Assembly: GCA_032027085.1 (NCBI GenBank)
Contig: JAVSMS010000001.1
Coordinates: forward strand, 403,677-467,676
DNA: 64,000 nucleotides
DNA from: Pseudorhodoplanes sp.
GTDB taxonomy: Bacteria; Pseudomonadota; Alphaproteobacteria; Rhizobiales; Xanthobacteraceae
Reading direction: 5' to 3'
This document shows positions 61,614 to 64,000 of this stretch, piece by piece. Every line of letters begins with the position of its first letter. The first letter of the stretch is position 1. The notes under the pieces are model-generated. The model saw nothing but the letters and a program-made list of their open reading frames with translations, did not search any database and had not been told where the DNA came from. Both the position numbers and the translations under genes were made by a program.

Positions 61614-61922
61614 ATGCGCAAATCCATCGCGATCCTGGCCGCTCTCGGCTTCCTGGCAGCGACCAGTCTGCCGGCCCTGTCGGTTCCTGCGGCCACCGGC
61701 GTCCTGAAGATCGAGGACATGTCCGCCGCCAAGAAGGCGACGAAGAAGAAGGCGACGAAGAAGAAAAAGGCCGAGCTGACCATCTCCGACATGTCCGCCG
61801 CCAAGAAGAAGTCGACCAAGAAGAAGGCGACCAAGAAGAAAAAGGCCGAGCTGACCATCTCCGACATGTCGGCCGCCGCCAAGAAGAAGGCGAAGCCGAA
61901 GGGCAAGGCCGAGAAGAAGTAA
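61614..61922 (+). CDS. Lys-rich exported repeat protein
   Basis: A 102-aa protein with a signal peptide (MRKSIAILAALGFLAATSLP, cleavage near LS). The rest is rich in Lys, Ala and Thr and carries internal repeats: KKATKKKKAELTISDMSAAK occurs twice in almost the same form and IEDMSAAKK precedes them. The mature chain is extremely basic, histone-H1-like in composition. An exported polycation might bind the cell surface, DNA or polyphosphate; no family is recognised. A strong terminator follows. Confidence 0.75.
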   Translation: MRKSIAILAALGFLAATSLPALSVPAATGVLKIEDMSAAKKATKKKATKKKKAELTISDMSAAKKKSTKKKATKKKKAELTISDMSAAAKKKAKPKGKAEKK

Positions 61923-61975
61923 TCTTTTGGCAGGCGAGAACGTCATCCTCTACCGGATCGTTTTCGCTCACATGG

Positions 61976-62004
61976 AAACGGCCGGACTCAGGGTCCGGCC
62001 GTTT
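61976..62004. terminator. Strong, probably bidirectional terminator
   Basis: A 12-bp perfect stem (AAACGGCCGGAC with GTCCGGCCGTTT) around TCAGG, followed by TCCTTTTTT. It sits between the Lys-rich gene and the convergent DsrE remnant and would stop both. Confidence 0.85.
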
Positions 62005-62010
62005 TCCTTT

Positions 62011-62458
62011 TTACCAGGTCAGGGTCCGCGCTTTCTCTGCGAAGATGAAGCCTTGCGTCACGCCGCGCGCACCCATCTGAACGCCGGGAACAACATCGTG
62101 GATCTTGAGGCCGAATTCCTTCATGCAAGGTCCGCACATCAGAACGATGCCGCCATCCTTGATAAAATCCGCAATGATGTCGCGCGGAATACGCTGCATC
62201 GACGCCTTCTTTTTCAGCTCACCCACTTGCTGGCCAGCTTCACCCCGTCCAGATTGAGAAATACCGTGACAGGATGGCCCATCTTCAGTGTGGCGTGCGC
62301 GAAATGCAGACCCATCCAGCCGCCAGGAATCACCCGGGGGTCATGTTGACGAAAAGCGGCGCCTTGCTGGTTGCGCTCTGCGTATAGGCCGGGCCGACCA
62401 GTGCAACGCATGCGCCGCCAGCGAGAAACCCCAACAGGAAAATGATTGTTCGTCGCAT
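62011..62458 (-). pseudogene. Broken DsrE-family exported protein gene
   Basis: Three overlapping minus-strand frames together read as one DsrE-like protein: a signal peptide (MRRTIIFLLGFLAGGACVAL, with ATG at 62458) ending in APLFVNMT; a second frame GLHFAHATLKMGHPVTVFLN then LDGVKLASK; and a third frame PRDIIADFIKDGGIVLMCGP then CMKEFGLK to the stop at 62011. The shifts fall near 62325-62335 and 62220-62230. Intact homologs are ~150 aa sulfur-relay-like proteins. Sequence error or real decay cannot be told apart here. Confidence 0.8.
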
Positions 62459-62523
62459 TGCTATCCTCTTTCGCTCCCGTGCGCGATTTTGCCCGACGGT
62501 CGAACTGAGCGAAAGCAAAGCCG

Positions 62524-63336
62524 CTATTTCACGGACATATCCGGCGCATCGGGATGCTTGATGCCGACGATGTGATAGCCGCAATCGACATGCTGAATCT
62601 CGCCGGTGACGCCGCGCGAGAGATCGGACAGGAAATACACCGCCGCATCGCCCACTTCGTCAAGGCCGACGTTGCGGCGCATCGGCGTGTTGTATTCATT
62701 CCATTTCAAGATGTAGCGGAAATCGCCAATGCCCGATGCCGCAAGCGTCTTGATCGGCCCGGCGGAGATGGCGTTGACGCGGATATTCTTCACGCCGAGA
62801 TCGGCGGCGAGATAACGCACGGATGCTTCCAGCGCGGCCTTGGCGACCCCCATGACGTTGTAATGCGGCATCCACTTCTCGGCGCCGTAATAGGTCAGCG
62901 TCAGCATCGACCCGCCATTGGTCATCAGCTTCTCGGCGCGCTGAGCGATCGCCGTGAACGAATAGCAGGAAATCTGCATCGTCTTGGTGAAGTTGTCTTC
63001 GGTCGTGTCGACGTAACGGCCGTCGAGTTGATCCTTGTCGGAAAAGGCGATGGCGTGAACGACAAAATCAAGCGCCCCCCAGGCCGACTGCACCGCGGCG
63101 AAGGCGGCGTCGATGGTGGCCGGTTCTGATACATCGCAATGGCCGACGATGATCCCGTCCACCTCCTCGGCGAGCGGCTCCACCCGCTTCTTGAGCGCGT
63201 CGCCCTGGTAGGTGAAAGCGAGATCCGCGCCATGCGCGCGGCAGGCCCGGGCGATGCCCCAGGCGATGGAACGGTTATTGGCGACTCCCATGATCAGGCC
63301 GCGCTTTCCGCGCATCAGCTCCGAACCATCCGCCAT
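62524..63336 (-). CDS. fabI: Enoyl-[acyl-carrier-protein] reductase (NADH)
   Basis: A 270-aa FabI of normal length that reduces enoyl-ACP in fatty acid synthesis. The NAD site is LIMGVANNRSIAWGIARACR, the catalytic Tyr-x6-Lys is in YNVMGVAKAALE, and it ends in GVTGEIQHVDCGYHIVGIKH. AAGGAGCGGCG before the ATG is an excellent ribosome site. It is the likely housekeeping copy, in contrast to the extended FabI-like protein at 34632-35687. Confidence 0.96.
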   Translation of the reverse strand: MADGSELMRGKRGLIMGVANNRSIAWGIARACRAHGADLAFTYQGDALKKRVEPLAEEVDGIIVGHCDVSEPATIDAAFAAVQSAWGALDFVVHAIAFSDKDQLDGRYVDTTEDNFTKTMQISCYSFTAIAQRAEKLMTNGGSMLTLTYYGAEKWMPHYNVMGVAKAALEASVRYLAADLGVKNIRVNAISAGPIKTLAASGIGDFRYILKWNEYNTPMRRNVGLDEVGDAAVYFLSDLSRGVTGEIQHVDCGYHIVGIKHPDAPDMSVK

Positions 63337-63519
63337 CGCCGCTCCTTAACAATTGCTCCGGGCGCCCCGCCGGCGCGCCTCTTGTGGCATAGCGTTTTTG
63401 GGCCTTCAAGGCCGCTGCGGCAACCGCAAATCCGGCCTAACTCCTTCGATGGAATAGCAAATGCAGCGGCGGTGTTTTAGGTCTAGGGTTGCTTCAGGTG
63501 CAGCCAAGGGACCCTGACA

Positions 63520-64000
63520 ATGAGCACGTTTCGGCAAAGCATCGAAGCCTGTATTCCGGCGTTACGCCGCTATGGACGCGCGCTCACGCGAGAGGCGGAA
63601 ACTGCGGACGATCTCGTCCAGGATACCCTGGTGCGGGCGCTACGGTCGGAGCATCTGTTTCACGGCGGCGACGTGCGCGCCTGGCTGTTTACGATCCTGA
63701 CCAACCTGAACCGCAACCGGCTGCGGTCGCTGGCGCGCAGGCCCACCACGGCACAGCTTGAGGACGATGACGCAGCGGATTCCTCAGGACCCGAAGCCGG
63801 AGGCCGTGACATCGAAAGGGCACTGGCCCTACTGGTCGACGATCAGCGTCAGGCGTTGCTGCTGGTCACGCTGGAAGGCTTGTCCTACCGCGAGGTTGCA
63901 GAGGTGCAGGGCGTGCCGATCGGAACCGTGATGTCGCGTCTGGCGCGCGCGCGCGCGCAAGTGAAAGCCTATCTCGACGGTGAGCGCCCGGCGCTGCGCC
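63520..64000 (+). CDS. ECF-type RNA polymerase sigma factor (partial, runs past window end)
   Basis: The first 160 residues of a sigma-70 family ECF factor. Region 2 (residues ~8-75) has TADDLVQDTLVRALRS and VRAWLFTILTNLNRNRLRS; region 4 (about 105-155) has RQALLLVTLEGLSYREVAEV with VPIGTVMSRLARARAQ. No stop occurs before the window ends. In Hyphomicrobiales, similar short sigma factors control stress genes together with an anti-sigma protein, which would be to the right, outside the window. Confidence 0.92.
   Translation, partial: MSTFRQSIEACIPALRRYGRALTREAETADDLVQDTLVRALRSEHLFHGGDVRAWLFTILTNLNRNRLRSLARRPTTAQLEDDDAADSSGPEAGGRDIERALALLVDDQRQALLLVTLEGLSYREVAEVQGVPIGTVMSRLARARAQVKAYLDGERPALR

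Overview
The window looks like a chromosome segment of a GC-rich alphaproteobacterium of the order Hyphomicrobiales (Bradyrhizobium, Rhodopseudomonas, Pseudolabrys or Xanthobacteraceae-like). The evidence is the housekeeping content (dxs, xseB, aroC, ribB with a decayed RibA half, fabI), the many alphaproteobacterial families (DUF1127, DUF1194, DUF1254, DUF3141, DUF4242, FixJ-type regulators) and the codon usage. The genus is inferred, not shown.

Layout. 103-3008: a TRAP transporter operon (dctPQM) with a strong hairpin between the binding-protein and permease genes. 3271-4466: an orphan, frameshifted Mrp/Mnh G subunit and a tandem universal stress protein. 4823-12188: a module with a large SARP/BTAD-AAA-TPR regulator facing a divergent operon (small exported peptide, OsmC protein, flavin monooxygenase, DUF1127, alpha/beta hydrolase, DUF4242), with a second DUF4242 gene behind the regulator. 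12224-21290: mostly small exported and envelope proteins, including a DUF4344 metallopeptidase, a PENPPGAR octapeptide-repeat protein, a YiaV/YiaW-like HlyD + DUF3302 pair, two response regulators, a DUF1254 protein, a K+ channel and an HdeA-like protein.

21415-37939: a fermentation and energy-stress island. It holds pflB-pflA, an AspT/YidE-type transporter, a FocA formate channel, a SulP carrier, pta-ackA, a PPK2 polyphosphate kinase, a hybrid ABC-substrate-binding/histidine kinase, a FabI with an unusual N-terminal domain, and a DUF3141 PhaC-like hydrolase. Together these could turn pyruvate into acetyl-CoA and formate, export formate, make ATP through acetate, and manage polyphosphate.

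38041-41911: tRNA-Gln(TTG), an acyl-CoA dehydrogenase/enoyl-CoA hydratase pair and a VOC dioxygenase. 41912-47651: an accessory region of visibly lower GC over much of its length. A complete IS1595-family element (42410-44953) has matching ends and an 8-bp target duplication, and carries four passenger ORFs on alternating strands that abut at CATG, CTAG, CATG and TTAA. Next to it sits a GNAT-PIN-GNAT-ASCH-like protein overlapping an ASCH-domain gene. I consider these the two most unusual systems in the window.

47748-64000: core-like genes (SDR, HDAC-family amidohydrolase, xseB, ABC exporter, dxs, MATE, TrmA-like methyltransferase, DUF1194, ribB, aroC, a Lys-rich exported protein, a broken DsrE gene, fabI and the start of an ECF sigma factor gene cut by the window end).
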